NCBI GenBank assembly: GCA_947245585.1
Contig: CAMXPV010000003.1
Span: forward strand, 52,950 to 116,949
Reading direction: 5' to 3'
DNA length: 64,000 nt
From: an uncultured Lachnospiraceae bacterium
GTDB lineage: Bacteria; Bacillota; Clostridia; Lachnospirales; Lachnospiraceae
Below are positions 51,409 to 61,152 of this stretch, in pieces (the first letter of the stretch is position 1; every line of letters starts with the position of its first letter). The notes beneath the pieces are model-generated. The model searched no databases. It was not told where the DNA came from and worked only from the letters and a program-made list of their open reading frames with translations. A program made the position numbers and the translations under genes.

Positions 51409-52626
51409 CTACACGCTCGCCCTCACCAGTTTCGGTTGGTAACCGTGATCCTTAAGCGCCTGCATAATCTGGTTTTTATGCTCCGTCCCGTACGCTTCCA
51501 GTGTGATCCGAAGCTCCACGGCCGCGTTCCGGTTGATGGACACAAACTGGTTGTGCTCCAGTTTGATCACGTTGCCGTCCTCCTTCGCAATCACGTCGGC
51601 TACCCGTGAGAGCTCTCCCGGCTTATCCGGCAAGAGTACGGAAACCGAGAAGATCCGGTCACGCAGCACCAGGCCCTGCTGTACCACGGAGGACATGGTA
51701 ATCACATCCATATTGCCGCCGCTTAAGATGGAGACAATTTTCTTATTTTTTACATTCAGATGCTTTAATGCCGCCACCGTGAGAAGGCCGGAGTTTTCCA
51801 CGATCATCTTGTGGTTTTCCACCATGTCGAGGAAAGCCACCACAAGCTCCTCATCCTCCACCGTGATAATATCGTCCAAATTTTTGCTGACATAGGGGAA
51901 AATCTTCTCCCCCGGCGTCTTCACTGCCGTGCCGTCCGCGATGGTATTGACATGATCCATGGTCACAACCTTGCCCGCTTTGACAGAAGCCTGCATACAG
52001 GCCGCACCCGCCGGCTCCACCCCAATGACTTTAATCTTGGGATTTAAAAGTTTCGCCAATGTGGACACACCGGTGGCCAGTCCGCCGCCGCCGATAGGAA
52101 CCAGAATGTAATCCACAAGGGGAAGTTCTTTTATAATTTCCATCGCTATGGTTCCCTGTCCGGTAGCCACCGCCAAATCGTCAAAGGGATGTACAAAGGT
52201 ATACCCGTTTTTTGCTGCCAATTCCTCGGCATGAGCACAGGCCTCGTCGTATACATCGCCGTGGAGAATGACCTCCGCGCCGTAGCCTTTGGTGCGGTTT
52301 ACTTTGATTAAGGGAGTCGTTGTCGGCATCACAATCACAGCCTTCACACCGTAGCACTTCGCCGCATAGGCCACGCCCTGCGCATGGTTTCCGGCAGAGG
52401 CCGTAATCAGTCCCTTAGTCCGCTCCTCCGGGCTCAACGTGCTGATTTTATAATATGCGCCCCTGAGCTTATAAGCCCCCGTGAGCTGCATATTCTCCGG
52501 CTTTAAATAAACTTTGTTTCCCGTCTGCGCACTGAAATAATCACTGTACACCAACTTTGTCTCTGAAGCGACTTCCTTCACAACATTATAGGCTTCCTCA
52601 AACCGATCCAATGAAAGTTCTTTCAT
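51409..52626 (-). CDS. ilvA: Threonine ammonia-lyase (catabolic type with ACT domain)
   Basis: 405 residues. The PLP lysine lies in ENMQLTGAYKLRGAYYK; the phosphate loop is PIGGGGLATGVSTL, with SAGNHAQGVAYAAK. The C-terminal 80 residues are one ACT domain (SVLLPDKPGELSRVADVIAKEDGN), as in the 400-residue TdcB/IlvA forms. It converts threonine to 2-oxobutyrate and ammonia, feeding isoleucine synthesis or energy metabolism. It starts 2 nt after ftsY, so it is translated from the same message. Confidence 0.93.
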   Translation of the reverse strand: MKELSLDRFEEAYNVVKEVASETKLVYSDYFSAQTGNKVYLKPENMQLTGAYKLRGAYYKISTLSPEERTKGLITASAGNHAQGVAYAAKCYGVKAVIVMPTTTPLIKVNRTKGYGAEVILHGDVYDEACAHAEELAAKNGYTFVHPFDDLAVATGQGTIAMEIIKELPLVDYILVPIGGGGLATGVSTLAKLLNPKIKVIGVEPAGAACMQASVKAGKVVTMDHVNTIADGTAVKTPGEKIFPYVSKNLDDIITVEDEELVVAFLDMVENHKMIVENSGLLTVAALKHLNVKNKKIVSILSGGNMDVITMSSVVQQGLVLRDRIFSVSVLLPDKPGELSRVADVIAKEDGNVIKLEHNQFVSINRNAAVELRITLEAYGTEHKNQIMQALKDHGYQPKLVRASV

Positions 52627-52628
52627 GT

Positions 52629-53579
52629 TTACTCCCCCTCTTTTTCTTCCTGTGCCACATCAAACAACGCGTCAACGAACTGATCCGCGTCAAACTTCTG
52701 CAAATCTTCTATGCTCTCGCCCACACCGATATATTTGACCGGAATCTGCAGCTCCGACTGGATCGCCACCGCGATGCCACCCTTTGCTGTCCCGTCCATC
52801 TTTGTCAGGATAATTCCCGTCAGATCCGCCACTTCACCAAACTCTTTCGCCTGCTGCAAAGCATTCTGCCCGGTGGTGCCGTCCAACACGACCAGATTTT
52901 CCCTGTGCGCATCCGGAAATTCCCTGTCAATGATGCGGTTGATCTTTTTCAGCTCCTCCATCAAATTTTTCTTATTGTGAAGCCTTCCCGCCGTATCACA
53001 TAAAAGCACATCCACATTCCGCGCTTTGGCCGCATTCACGGCATCATAGATCACACTGGCCGGGTCTGAGCCTTCGTTTCCGCCAATCATATCTACACCC
53101 GCCCGGTCAGCCCACTGCGCAAGCTGTTCTCCTGCCGCCGCGCGAAATGTATCCGCCGCTGCAATCAACACTTTTCTTCCCTGACTCTTCAACTGTCCGG
53201 CTAGCTTTCCCACCGTTGTGGTCTTCCCCACGCCGTTGACACCGATCACCAAAACCACCGACTGTTTTTCCTCAAACTCATAGGCCGTCTCACCGACCTG
53301 CATCTGCTCCTTAATATTCCGAATCAGAAATTCCTTGCAGTCGGCAGGCTCTTTGATATGGTTTTCCTTCACCTGATCCCGCAGTTTATCAAGAATCTCC
53401 CCGGTGGCTTTCACCCCGATATCGCCCATAATCAGTATCTCTTCTAGCTCCTCGTAGAAGTCGTCGTCGATATTGGAAAAACCGCCAAACACCGAGTCTA
53501 TCCCGTGCACGATATTATTTCTGGTCTTGGTGAGGCCATCTTTCAGCCTGCTAAAGAAGCCTTTCTTTTCTTCGCTCAT
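52629..53579 (-). CDS. ftsY: Signal recognition particle receptor FtsY
   Basis: 316 residues: NG domains only, without the long acidic A domain of E. coli. Motifs [41 protein letters not shown] and [13 protein letters not shown]. The N-terminus is amphipathic ([13 protein letters not shown]) and should bind the membrane. It partners with Ffh. It follows smc by about 37 nt, a common order. Confidence 0.97.
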   Translation of the reverse strand: MSEEKKGFFSRLKDGLTKTRNNIVHGIDSVFGGFSNIDDDFYEELEEILIMGDIGVKATGEILDKLRDQVKENHIKEPADCKEFLIRNIKEQMQVGETAYEFEEKQSVVLVIGVNGVGKTTTVGKLAGQLKSQGRKVLIAAADTFRAAAGEQLAQWADRAGVDMIGGNEGSDPASVIYDAVNAAKARNVDVLLCDTAGRLHNKKNLMEELKKINRIIDREFPDAHRENLVVLDGTTGQNALQQAKEFGEVADLTGIILTKMDGTAKGGIAVAIQSELQIPVKYIGVGESIEDLQKFDADQFVDALFDVAQEEKEGE

Positions 53580-53616
53580 ATCATCCTCTCCCCACTTCGG
53601 AGAATGCCCCTTGCGG

Positions 53617-56600
53617 CTAATCCTCCAATTCCTTGTCTATCAGGTTGACGCTCACCAATGTGGAGACACCTTTCTCCTGCATGGTGATACCATAGAGCCG
53701 GTCCGCCTTCTCCATTGTGCCGCGCCTATGTGTAATCACAATAAACTGGGTGCTCTTTGTCAGCTTATGCAGATACTTTGCGAACCGGGTCACATTGTTC
53801 TCGTCCAGAGCCGCCTCGATCTCATCCAGGAGACAAAATGGCGAAGGTTTCAGATTCTGGATCGCAAAAAGCAGGCAGATCGCCGTCAGAGACTTCTCGC
53901 CGCCGGACATCTGCATCATATTTACCAGTTTCTTCCCGGGCGGTTGGGCAATTACCAGAATACCCGCCTCCAGTACATCCTCCCCGTCTATCAATTCAAG
54001 AGAACCTTTTCCGCCTCCGAACAGTTCTTTAAATACCTTGTCAAATTCCCGGTTAATCTGGGCAAATTTTTCATTGAACTGTTTGCGCATGGAAGTGTCC
54101 AATTCCTCTATGATATTCAGCAGGGTTTTTTCCGCCTCCACCAGATCGTCATGCTGGGTCTTCAAGAACGTATACCGTTCCATCAGATTGCGGTAATCCT
54201 CGATGGCGTTCACATTGACATCGCCCAGTTTCCTGATCTCGTCCTTCAGTCCGCTGATATCCCGCTTCATTGCAGGCAGATCGTTCATCTCCTCGTTTTT
54301 GAGCCCTTCTGCGTCGGAGAGAGTAATCTCATACTCGTCCCACATATAATTAATCTGGGACTCAATGGATTCCTCCATCCTCTCCTTCTGCGCATTTAAG
54401 CGGTACACTTCTTTGTCCAGTGCGGACATGCGCTGAGAGAGCTCCTCCCTGGAATTGAAAAAGTTTTTCTGTCTGCCGGTAAGCTCCTCTTTTGTCCCCA
54501 CATCTTCTTTCAGTTTGAGTTCCGCGTCCGTCTGAGCCGTGTGGGAGGCTTCGATGGTTTTCTCGATTTCGAGAATGCTCTCCTTCTTGCGTTCCACCTC
54601 TTCCTTGCCCAGATGCAGTCCCTCTTTTACCTCGTTGAGCTCGGCCCTGTAACGGTCTCTCTCCCCGTCCACACGCTCCAGGTTCTGCCGTTTGAAATCT
54701 GCGTTCTGACGCATCTTCTCCACTTCCACGTCCCACTCAGAAACCTGCGCCGCCTGTTCTGATTCAAGCGTCCGTTTTTCCTCCAACTGCTTCTGGAATT
54801 CGCCGATCTGAGATTCCACGTTCTTCTCCAGGGCTTCGGAATCGGCTAGCTCTTTTGCAGCCCCTTCCTTGCCTGCGCGAATCTCGCCTATTTGGTTCTC
54901 AATATCCTGTTCCTCATTTTTAAGTTCGCCAAATCCCTCTGTAGTTTCGCTCTTTTTCTCCTCCGCCTGCATTACATTCATTCTGGCGGTATTCTGCTCG
55001 ATAAACTTACGCTGGATCTGTCCCTTGATATCCTCAATCTCCAACCGCATCTTGTTGCGGCCGCGCTTGGTCTCCTCGATCTCATTTAAAATCTGATCAA
55101 TCTCTTTCACATACTGCTTGACTTTTTTCTCCAACTCCTCGATCTCTCTGCGTCTGCCCAAAAGATTGGAGTTGTTTTTAAATGCGCCGCCGCTGATGGC
55201 ACCGCCGGGAACCAGAAGTTCCCCCTCCAGCGTGACCATGCGAATGCCATAATCGAACTTTCTGGCAATCTTCACCGCATTGTCCACATTATCTACCACA
55301 AGAATGCGGCCCAACATAGCCTTGGCCACATTTTTATATTTTTTCTCAATCCTGACCAGTTCATCCGCCATGCCTACCACACCCGGCTCCTTCAAAGATT
55401 CCGGGTTCTTAAATTCCTGCGGATGGGTAATGCTCGTAAGCGGTAAAAAGGTAGCGCGGCCCGCTTTTGCCTTTTTCAAAAAGCCGATCATCCGCTTGGC
55501 CGTCTCCTCATCCTCCGTGACGATATTCTGGATATTTCCGCCTAGCGCCGTCTCAATGGCCGTCTCGTATTTTGCGTCCACTTGAATGATATCCGCCACA
55601 ACGCCGATAATACCCTTCTCCGTGTCCTTCTTCTCCATGACCGCCTTCACGCTGCCGCCATACCCCTCATAGCGTTCCGTCAGGTTGGAAAGCGCCTCCA
55701 ATTTAGACTTCTGCTGATGATAGAGCACCTGCGTGTCTCTGAGTTTCTGATCTTTTGCAGCCAACTCGTCCCGCACACCCGCGAGCTTTTCTTCCATGAG
55801 CTCCTGCTGTTCCGTCAGCTCCTGAATCGACCTTGTGATATTCTCAAATTCTTCTTCTAATTTCTTGATGGTCTCCGTCTGCTCCGCCTCGTCGGACTTA
55901 GCCCGAAGAAGACGGGAATTCAATTCCGCCTTACGGATATTCACCTGCTCCAACATGGTGTCAAAACGACCCAGTTTGGACTTGATGGTGGCGCGATTGT
56001 TCAGCGCCTCTATAATCGTATTCTTCCCACTTTCAATGTGCGCATTTAAAGTTTCAATCTCACTCTGGGTTTTTTCCAGAAGCTCTCTGGCCTGGGTTCT
56101 TTTTTCCTCCAATAAGGCAAGCTTTTCATCGATCTCCTGTTTCTCGGAAAGGATCGCCTCCCGTTCCTTATCCCTCTCGGAGAGCTGTTCGCTAATACTC
56201 GCAATACGGCTCTGCAAGTGCTCTTCATTTCCCTCTGCCGAGTGAATCTGCTCCTTTAAGACATTGATCTCGCCTTCCAGTTTGGAGCGCATCACGCCGG
56301 TATCCGTGAGCGTGGCTCTGGCCGCCTCAATCTCTGCATCCAACTGCTCAATGCGGCCTTGAATCCGCTCATACTCCTCCTTGGCGGACTCATACTTTTC
56401 CGTGGTCTCCTGTAAATCGAATCCCGCAATCTGAAGCTTGCCGTCGATCTCCTTCAACTGACCCGTGATCCGTACATTTTCCAACAGAAAGACATTCACG
56501 TCCAGGGTTTTTAACTCTTCCTTCTTGCGCAGATAAATCCTTGCCTTGTCCGCCTGTTTTTCAAGCGGCCCCGTCTGCTTTTCAAGCTCCGCCAGAATGT

Positions 56601-57177
56601 CGTTGACGCGCACAAGATTCTGCTTCTCCGCTTCCAGCTTCTTCTGGGCCGCGTACTTGCGTCTCTTGAATTTCACGATCCCGGCCGCCTCGTCAAAGAG
56701 CTCTCTGCGCTCCTCCGGCTTGCCGCTCAATATTTTATCAATCTGCCCCTGTCCGATAATGGAGTACCCCTCCTTACCGATACCGGTATCATAAAAAAGC
56801 TCGTTAACGTCCTTTAGACGGCAGGGTGTGCCGTTTAACATATACTCGCTCTCCCCGGAGCGGTAAAGCCGTCTGGAAACTGTCACCTCGTCATAATCAA
56901 TGGGAAGCTGATGGTCGGAATTATCCAACGTAATTGCCACATAGGCGTAGCCGAGAGGCTTTCTCATCTCCGTTCCCGAAAAGATGACATCCTGCATGGA
57001 AACGCCGCGGAGCTGTTTGATGCGCTGTTCTCCGAGCACCCACCTGACCGCGTCCGCCACGTTGCTCTTTCCGGAACCGTTTGGCCCTACAATACCCGTG
57101 ATGCCGTTGTGAAACTTAAAGTTTATTTTATTGGCAAATGATTTAAATCCGTGTACCTCTATACTTTTTAAATACAT
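53617..57177 (-). CDS. smc: Chromosome segregation ATPase SMC
   Basis: 1186 residues, full length. Walker A is GPNGSGKSNVADAVRWVLGEQ, followed by a long coiled coil, a hinge (about 510-670) with GGAISGG, a second coil, then the signature QMSGGEKSLTAICLLFAI and Walker B FCLLDEIEAALDENNV. SMC with ScpA/ScpB organises and separates daughter chromosomes. It lies between rnc and ftsY, 30 nt after rnc. Confidence 0.98.
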   Translation of the reverse strand: MYLKSIEVHGFKSFANKINFKFHNGITGIVGPNGSGKSNVADAVRWVLGEQRIKQLRGVSMQDVIFSGTEMRKPLGYAYVAITLDNSDHQLPIDYDEVTVSRRLYRSGESEYMLNGTPCRLKDVNELFYDTGIGKEGYSIIGQGQIDKILSGKPEERRELFDEAAGIVKFKRRKYAAQKKLEAEKQNLVRVNDILAELEKQTGPLEKQADKARIYLRKKEELKTLDVNVFLLENVRITGQLKEIDGKLQIAGFDLQETTEKYESAKEEYERIQGRIEQLDAEIEAARATLTDTGVMRSKLEGEINVLKEQIHSAEGNEEHLQSRIASISEQLSERDKEREAILSEKQEIDEKLALLEEKRTQARELLEKTQSEIETLNAHIESGKNTIIEALNNRATIKSKLGRFDTMLEQVNIRKAELNSRLLRAKSDEAEQTETIKKLEEEFENITRSIQELTEQQELMEEKLAGVRDELAAKDQKLRDTQVLYHQQKSKLEALSNLTERYEGYGGSVKAVMEKKDTEKGIIGVVADIIQVDAKYETAIETALGGNIQNIVTEDEETAKRMIGFLKKAKAGRATFLPLTSITHPQEFKNPESLKEPGVVGMADELVRIEKKYKNVAKAMLGRILVVDNVDNAVKIARKFDYGIRMVTLEGELLVPGGAISGGAFKNNSNLLGRRREIEELEKKVKQYVKEIDQILNEIEETKRGRNKMRLEIEDIKGQIQRKFIEQNTARMNVMQAEEKKSETTEGFGELKNEEQDIENQIGEIRAGKEGAAKELADSEALEKNVESQIGEFQKQLEEKRTLESEQAAQVSEWDVEVEKMRQNADFKRQNLERVDGERDRYRAELNEVKEGLHLGKEEVERKKESILEIEKTIEASHTAQTDAELKLKEDVGTKEELTGRQKNFFNSREELSQRMSALDKEVYRLNAQKERMEESIESQINYMWDEYEITLSDAEGLKNEEMNDLPAMKRDISGLKDEIRKLGDVNVNAIEDYRNLMERYTFLKTQHDDLVEAEKTLLNIIEELDTSMRKQFNEKFAQINREFDKVFKELFGGGKGSLELIDGEDVLEAGILVIAQPPGKKLVNMMQMSGGEKSLTAICLLFAIQNLKPSPFCLLDEIEAALDENNVTRFAKYLHKLTKSTQFIVITHRRGTMEKADRLYGITMQEKGVSTLVSVNLIDKELED

Positions 57178-57207
57178 AGTTACCTCTCGTCTATATCTGA
57201 ATTCCCG

Positions 57208-57897
57208 CTATCCCTCTCGCATGGTAAGGAGAGCCTGATATGCCGCCTGCTGCTGTGCCGCTTTCTTGGAATGACCGCTTCCACGGCCTACCTTTTTCTC
57301 TCCCACATAGGCCTCCACTTCAAAGATCTTATCGTGGTCCGGCCCTTCTTCCCTCACCGTCCAATAGCGAAGCGGTCCTTCCCCTCTCTGCTGCACAAGC
57401 TCCTGTAAAATGGTCTTCGCATCGTAAAAAAGCTGTTTGTTCTCCAGATCAGACAAGATAAAGCGCTTAATAAACGCAGAAGCTTTCTCGATTCCCCCAT
57501 CCAGATAAATGGCACCGATGAGCGCCTCCATCACATCCGACACAATGGAATCCCTGTTCCTGCCACCCGTACCCTCCTCGCCTTTGCCGAGCAAAATATA
57601 CCGTTCCAGTCCAAACTCCCTTGCGCAGTAAGCGAGAGCCGGTTCACAGACCATGGAGGCCCGAAGCTTGGTCAGGTCTCCCTCCGCTGTCTCCTCCCTC
57701 TGCCTGTAGAGAAAATCACTGCTCACAAATTCCAGAACGGCATCTCCTAAAAATTCTAATCTTTCATAATCTCCGTACCGGTTAATTTTCATCTCATTGG
57801 CATAGGAGCTATGGGTCAGCGCCTGACGTAACAGCATGTCATCCTGAAACCGGTATGCAATTTTTTCTTCCAATGTATCAAACGCTTCTTCCACCAT
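57208..57897 (-). CDS. rnc: Ribonuclease III
   Basis: 229 residues. Catalytic signature YERLEFLGDAVLEFVSSDFLY and DVMEALIGAIYLDGG; a C-terminal dsRNA-binding domain ends GRGSGHSKKAAQQQAAYQALL. It cuts double-stranded RNA, including rRNA precursors. It starts about 50 nt after acpP. Confidence 0.97.
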   Translation of the reverse strand: MVEEAFDTLEEKIAYRFQDDMLLRQALTHSSYANEMKINRYGDYERLEFLGDAVLEFVSSDFLYRQREETAEGDLTKLRASMVCEPALAYCAREFGLERYILLGKGEEGTGGRNRDSIVSDVMEALIGAIYLDGGIEKASAFIKRFILSDLENKQLFYDAKTILQELVQQRGEGPLRYWTVREEGPDHDKIFEVEAYVGEKKVGRGSGHSKKAAQQQAAYQALLTMREG

Positions 57898-57946
57898 AAA
57901 AACCTCCGCATGGAAAAGCCCTTCCTTATCAGAAAGGGCTCTTTGC

Positions 57947-58177
57947 TTACTCCCTGCTGTTCTTAATCAAATCCACCGCCTCGCCCACCGTGGTGATACG
58001 CTCCGCTTTCTCGGCCGGTATCTCGATGTGAAAGGCCTCCTCAATTCCCATGATTATCTGGTACACATCCAAAGAATCTGCACCCAGATCTTCCAGAAAG
58101 GTAGTCTCCAATGTGATCTCCTTCGTATCCACACTCAAGACCTCCGCTATCACTTCCCGTAATTTTTCCAGTTCCAT
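57947..58177 (-). CDS. acpP: Acyl carrier protein
   Basis: 76 residues, acidic, with the phosphopantetheine serine in DLGADSLDVYQIIM. It carries fatty-acyl chains for FabF/PlsX. It lies between plsX and rnc, the standard order. Confidence 0.96.
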   Translation of the reverse strand: MELEKLREVIAEVLSVDTKEITLETTFLEDLGADSLDVYQIIMGIEEAFHIEIPAEKAERITTVGEAVDLIKNSRE

Positions 58178-58211
58178 TGTTTATACGACCTCTCTCGTAA
58201 AATTAGAAATT

Positions 58212-59222
58212 CTATTCACAAGGTGCGACCTTCTCCCGGATCTTTTCACTGATCTTCTGTTCCGTAAAGGTGATACACTGCAAAATGGAATTCTTTATCT
58301 CATTTGCCTTAGAGCTCCCGTGGGTTTTTACGACCAACCCTTTCAATCCCAGAAGCGGCGCGCCGCCATACTGTTCTAAGTCAAAAGCCTTTAAAGTCGT
58401 CTTAAGCGCCGGTTTGATCAAAAGCGCGCCGAGTTTACTGCGCAGGGAGGTCATCATTCCTTCCTTCACCTTGCTGATCAACGTAAGTCCCACGCCCTCG
58501 TAAGTTTTCAGAATCACATTTCCCACAAAAGCCTCGCAGACTACCACGTCGGCGGCACCTGCCGGAATATCCCTGGCCTCCACGCTGCCGATAAAATTGA
58601 TGTCGGGACAATTCTTCAAAAGAGGAAAGGTCTCCTTCACCAACGCATTTCCCTTCTCCTCCTCGGCGCCGATATTCACAAGGCCGACCCGGGGATTCTT
58701 CACCCCCATCACATACTCCATATAAATGGAACCCATCTTCGCAAACTGTACAAGATGGGATGGTCTCGCATCCACATTTGCGCCGCAGTCAATCAGAAGA
58801 GAACAACCCGTTGCCGTGGGGATCAGCGGTGCAAGAGGCGGCCTTTCCACACCCTTGATACGCCCCACAATCACCTGACCGCCCACCAGGGTGGCTCCGG
58901 TGCTGCCCGCAGACACAAAGGCATCGCAGGTACCATCCTTCACCAGATTTAAAGCCTTCACCAATGAGGAATCCTTCTTCTTGCGGATCGCCATCACCGG
59001 CGGCTCCGCCGTCTCGATAATCTCAGAGGCATGTACCACTTCAATCTGTTCCTTCTGATATGTATAGCCTGCCAGTTCTTTCTCTAGCACATCCTGCTTT
59101 CCGACCAGATAAACCTTTATCTTTTCGCTTTCATTTACCGCTTCCACTGCGCCCTTTACCGTCTCCACAGGAGCGTTATCCCCGCCCATAGCGTCTACGG
59201 CCACCTTAATCCATTCGCTCAT
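58212..59222 (-). CDS. plsX: Phosphate acyltransferase PlsX
   Basis: 336 residues from the ATG at 59222 (AAGGAG upstream); the 59252 start has no ribosome site. VAVDAMGGDNAP at the N-terminus, SAGSTGATLVGG, ANVDARPSHLVQFA and GNVILKTYEG are family motifs. It makes acyl-phosphate from acyl-ACP for PlsY. It sits directly upstream of acpP. Confidence 0.96.
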   Translation of the reverse strand: MSEWIKVAVDAMGGDNAPVETVKGAVEAVNESEKIKVYLVGKQDVLEKELAGYTYQKEQIEVVHASEIIETAEPPVMAIRKKKDSSLVKALNLVKDGTCDAFVSAGSTGATLVGGQVIVGRIKGVERPPLAPLIPTATGCSLLIDCGANVDARPSHLVQFAKMGSIYMEYVMGVKNPRVGLVNIGAEEEKGNALVKETFPLLKNCPDINFIGSVEARDIPAGAADVVVCEAFVGNVILKTYEGVGLTLISKVKEGMMTSLRSKLGALLIKPALKTTLKAFDLEQYGGAPLLGLKGLVVKTHGSSKANEIKNSILQCITFTEQKISEKIREKVAPCE

Positions 59223-59307
59223 CCGTTCTCCTTCCAAGCCAAGCAAACACACCGTGTTTTCAAGGTTGGCTCTACAATATCATACTAAATCCACATATAA
59301 AAATCAA

Positions 59308-59334
59308 GGCTCTTCGAGAGGTTCCCGAAAAGCC
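59308..59334 (-). terminator. Weak terminator or attenuator between rpmF and plsX
   Basis: Minus strand GGCTTTTCG/CGAAGAGCC, nine positions with one mismatch, followed by TTGATTTTT. It would separate ribosomal-protein from lipid-gene expression. Confidence 0.5.
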
Positions 59335-59346
59335 CGTGCACATCGA

Positions 59347-59532
59347 TCAATCAACTGCGATGATTTCTTTTTTGTTATACGTTCCACATTTCTTACATAC
59401 TCTGTGGGGCACCATCAACGCGCCGCACTTGCTACATTTTACTAATGTAGGAGCAGTCATTTTCCAATTTGCTCTTCTCTTATCTCTTCTACCCTTAGAA
59501 GATTTGTTTTTAGGACAAATAGACATCGTCAC
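59347..59532 (-). CDS. rpmF: 50S ribosomal protein L32, zinc-binding type
   Basis: 61 residues. ICPKNKSSKGRRDKRRANWK at the N-terminus and a Cys4 site, CSKCGALMVPHRVCKKC, so this is the zinc-ribbon form. It overlaps the end of the YceD gene by four bases (ATGA). Confidence 0.97.
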   Translation of the reverse strand: MTMSICPKNKSSKGRRDKRRANWKMTAPTLVKCSKCGALMVPHRVCKKCGTYNKKEIIAVD

Positions 59533-60053
59533 ACCTCCTTATCCGCTTCGAAAATATCTTTGATCGCCGCCATTCTGGGATCCGGTACAAAATGATCGCA
59601 ATCACATGTCCCCTCATTCAGATCCCTGCCGCATGTGGGGCAGATCCCCTTACAATCCGGCTTACACAGTATCTTCATAGGCCAGCTTGTCACTATCTCA
59701 CTGAGTAGTAAGTCTTCCACATTCAACTGAAAACCTTCCACAAAAGGCTGCTCTTCGTAGGCCGAAGGATCTGTCGCCGCATCCGGCGCCCACACCTCTC
59801 TGACAAAGGAAAGCTGCATCTTCTGCCTGACTGGCTTTAAACATCTGTCACAGTCCGCATCAAAAATGAACTCCACCCTGCCCTCGATCTTCGCCCTGCC
59901 CTTGCCTGTGTTGGTAAAAACAAAATCGACCGGCGTAAAGTCACACACCGAATAAGTTTCGCCGCCGACAGAAACCTCAGATATCTGCGCTTCTGCCTGC
60001 CTTGCAATCACTTTGTCCTCGTTTGTCAACACCTCTGTCAGGTTTATGAACAT
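59529..60053 (-). CDS. YceD family protein (DUF177)
   Basis: 174 residues from the ATG at 60053 (GGGAG 6 nt upstream). A central CDRCLKPV and a C-terminal CKPDCKGICPTCGRDLNEGTCDC Cys cluster are the YceD pattern. YceD is encoded with rpmF nearly everywhere and has been linked to 23S rRNA levels. First gene of the yceD-rpmF-plsX-acpP-rnc-smc-ftsY-ilvA string. Confidence 0.92.
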   Translation of the reverse strand: MFINLTEVLTNEDKVIARQAEAQISEVSVGGETYSVCDFTPVDFVFTNTGKGRAKIEGRVEFIFDADCDRCLKPVRQKMQLSFVREVWAPDAATDPSAYEEQPFVEGFQLNVEDLLLSEIVTSWPMKILCKPDCKGICPTCGRDLNEGTCDCDHFVPDPRMAAIKDIFEADKEV

Positions 60054-60079
60054 AGCAGACTCCCATCCATACTCAAACA

Positions 60080-60108
60080 ATTATACATAGGGCTTTCCTG
60101 TTTGTCAA
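60080..60108 (-). promoter_or_regulatory. Consensus promoter of the yceD-rpmF operon
   Basis: Minus strand: TTGACA (60108-60103), 17 bp, TATAAT (60085-60080), a perfect sigma-A match. Confidence 0.92.
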
Positions 60109-60151
60109 CAAATAGTTTCAGAATCGGAAAACAAAAAATGCTTATAAACTC

Positions 60152-60182
60152 TTGACCTTATACCAACTATATCCTTTATACT
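60152..60182 (+). promoter_or_regulatory. Promoter of the MerR-family gene with a 19-bp spacer
   Basis: TTGACC (60152-60157), 19 bp, TATACT (60177-60182). Overlong spacers of 19-20 bp are typical of promoters remodelled by MerR-family proteins, so the gene may regulate itself. Confidence 0.6.
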
Positions 60183-60220
60183 CAGATTAATAAATCACGA
60201 GAAAGGGGGCCTCATTTCCA

Positions 60221-61060
60221 TTGAACATTCATGAAATGGAACGTATGACAGGAGTCACGAAACAAAATATTCGTTTCTATGAAAAAAAAGGGCTGCTCCA
60301 TCCGATGAGAAACGATACAAATAATTACCGGGAATATTCGGAGAGCGATCTGGCTGCGCTCAAAAAAATCAAGCTTTTAAGAATGTTGGATTTTTCTCTG
60401 GAAGAAATCGGTAAAATTTTGTCCGCAGAAGTACCGCTTTCCAACGTACTGGAACAGCATCTCATCGAACTGCAGACAAGACAGCAGAAATTACAAAGCT
60501 GCATTCAAATTTGCAAGGATATTCTAAAAACGGATACCGACACGCTGAATCCGGACAAAATCATTGAAAAAATGAATCAAATAGAAAGAAATGGAGGGAA
60601 ATTTATGTCAATAATCGAAGATTATAAAAAATACGCTGCGGGACAGCATAAACGCCGCTTTTCCTTTAAACCGGATACCATGGTAATGAATCCCGCAGAA
60701 TTTTCAGAAGCGCTGTTCCAATATGCAAATGAAAACAACCGGGACCTGATTCTGATCAAAGAAGGGATGTATCCTGTCTTTGAACTTGATGGCGTAGAAT
60801 ACACCGCACAACGCGCCTTTGACCGCTTCGGCGCAACCGTACATTGCAGCATGACCCATCCTGACGAAGACGGCATTGACACTATATCAAACAAAAGGAA
60901 AATCCTGTTCCGGTTTATCAGTGGGCCCTATCTGTTTATGCTGATCGTCTTTCTTTTTATGGCCATCAGCAGACAAAACATCGGTTGGACGGCTTTGACA
61001 GCCATCATGATCTTCCCGTATCTGCTCTGGTGCTTTGGCATCTTTCCAATTAGGAAATAA
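60221..61060 (+). CDS. MerR-family regulator with C-terminal membrane segments
   Basis: 279 residues from a TTG at 60221, which keeps the whole winged helix (MERMTGVTKQNIRFYEKKGLLHPMRNDTNNYREYSESDL, quoted in parts); an ATG at 60236 would cut it short. Helix-turn-helix 1-70, a coiled-coil dimer helix (about 75-120), a linker domain, then two hydrophobic stretches (about 229-249 and 253-275). A membrane-linked MerR protein is uncommon. Its signal is unknown; no efflux or metal gene lies beside it. Confidence 0.85.
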   Translation: MNIHEMERMTGVTKQNIRFYEKKGLLHPMRNDTNNYREYSESDLAALKKIKLLRMLDFSLEEIGKILSAEVPLSNVLEQHLIELQTRQQKLQSCIQICKDILKTDTDTLNPDKIIEKMNQIERNGGKFMSIIEDYKKYAAGQHKRRFSFKPDTMVMNPAEFSEALFQYANENNRDLILIKEGMYPVFELDGVEYTAQRAFDRFGATVHCSMTHPDEDGIDTISNKRKILFRFISGPYLFMLIVFLFMAISRQNIGWTALTAIMIFPYLLWCFGIFPIRK

Positions 61061-61094
61061 TACAGGCAGGTGCTCTATTTTTCCAGGCCATTCT

Positions 61095-61133
61095 AAAAAA
61101 GGCATTGAAAACATTTTGCTTTCAATGCCTTTT
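61095..61133. terminator. Bidirectional terminator between the MerR and chemoreceptor genes
   Basis: AAAAGGCATTGAAA pairs with TTTCAATGCCTTTT around a short loop, between convergent genes. Confidence 0.88.
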
Positions 61134-61152
61134 CACTCCTAATCCTTATTTT

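Noticed and set aside
53473-54399. Plus-strand ORF of 308 codons
   Set aside because: Antisense to ftsY and smc, with no family features or ribosome site.
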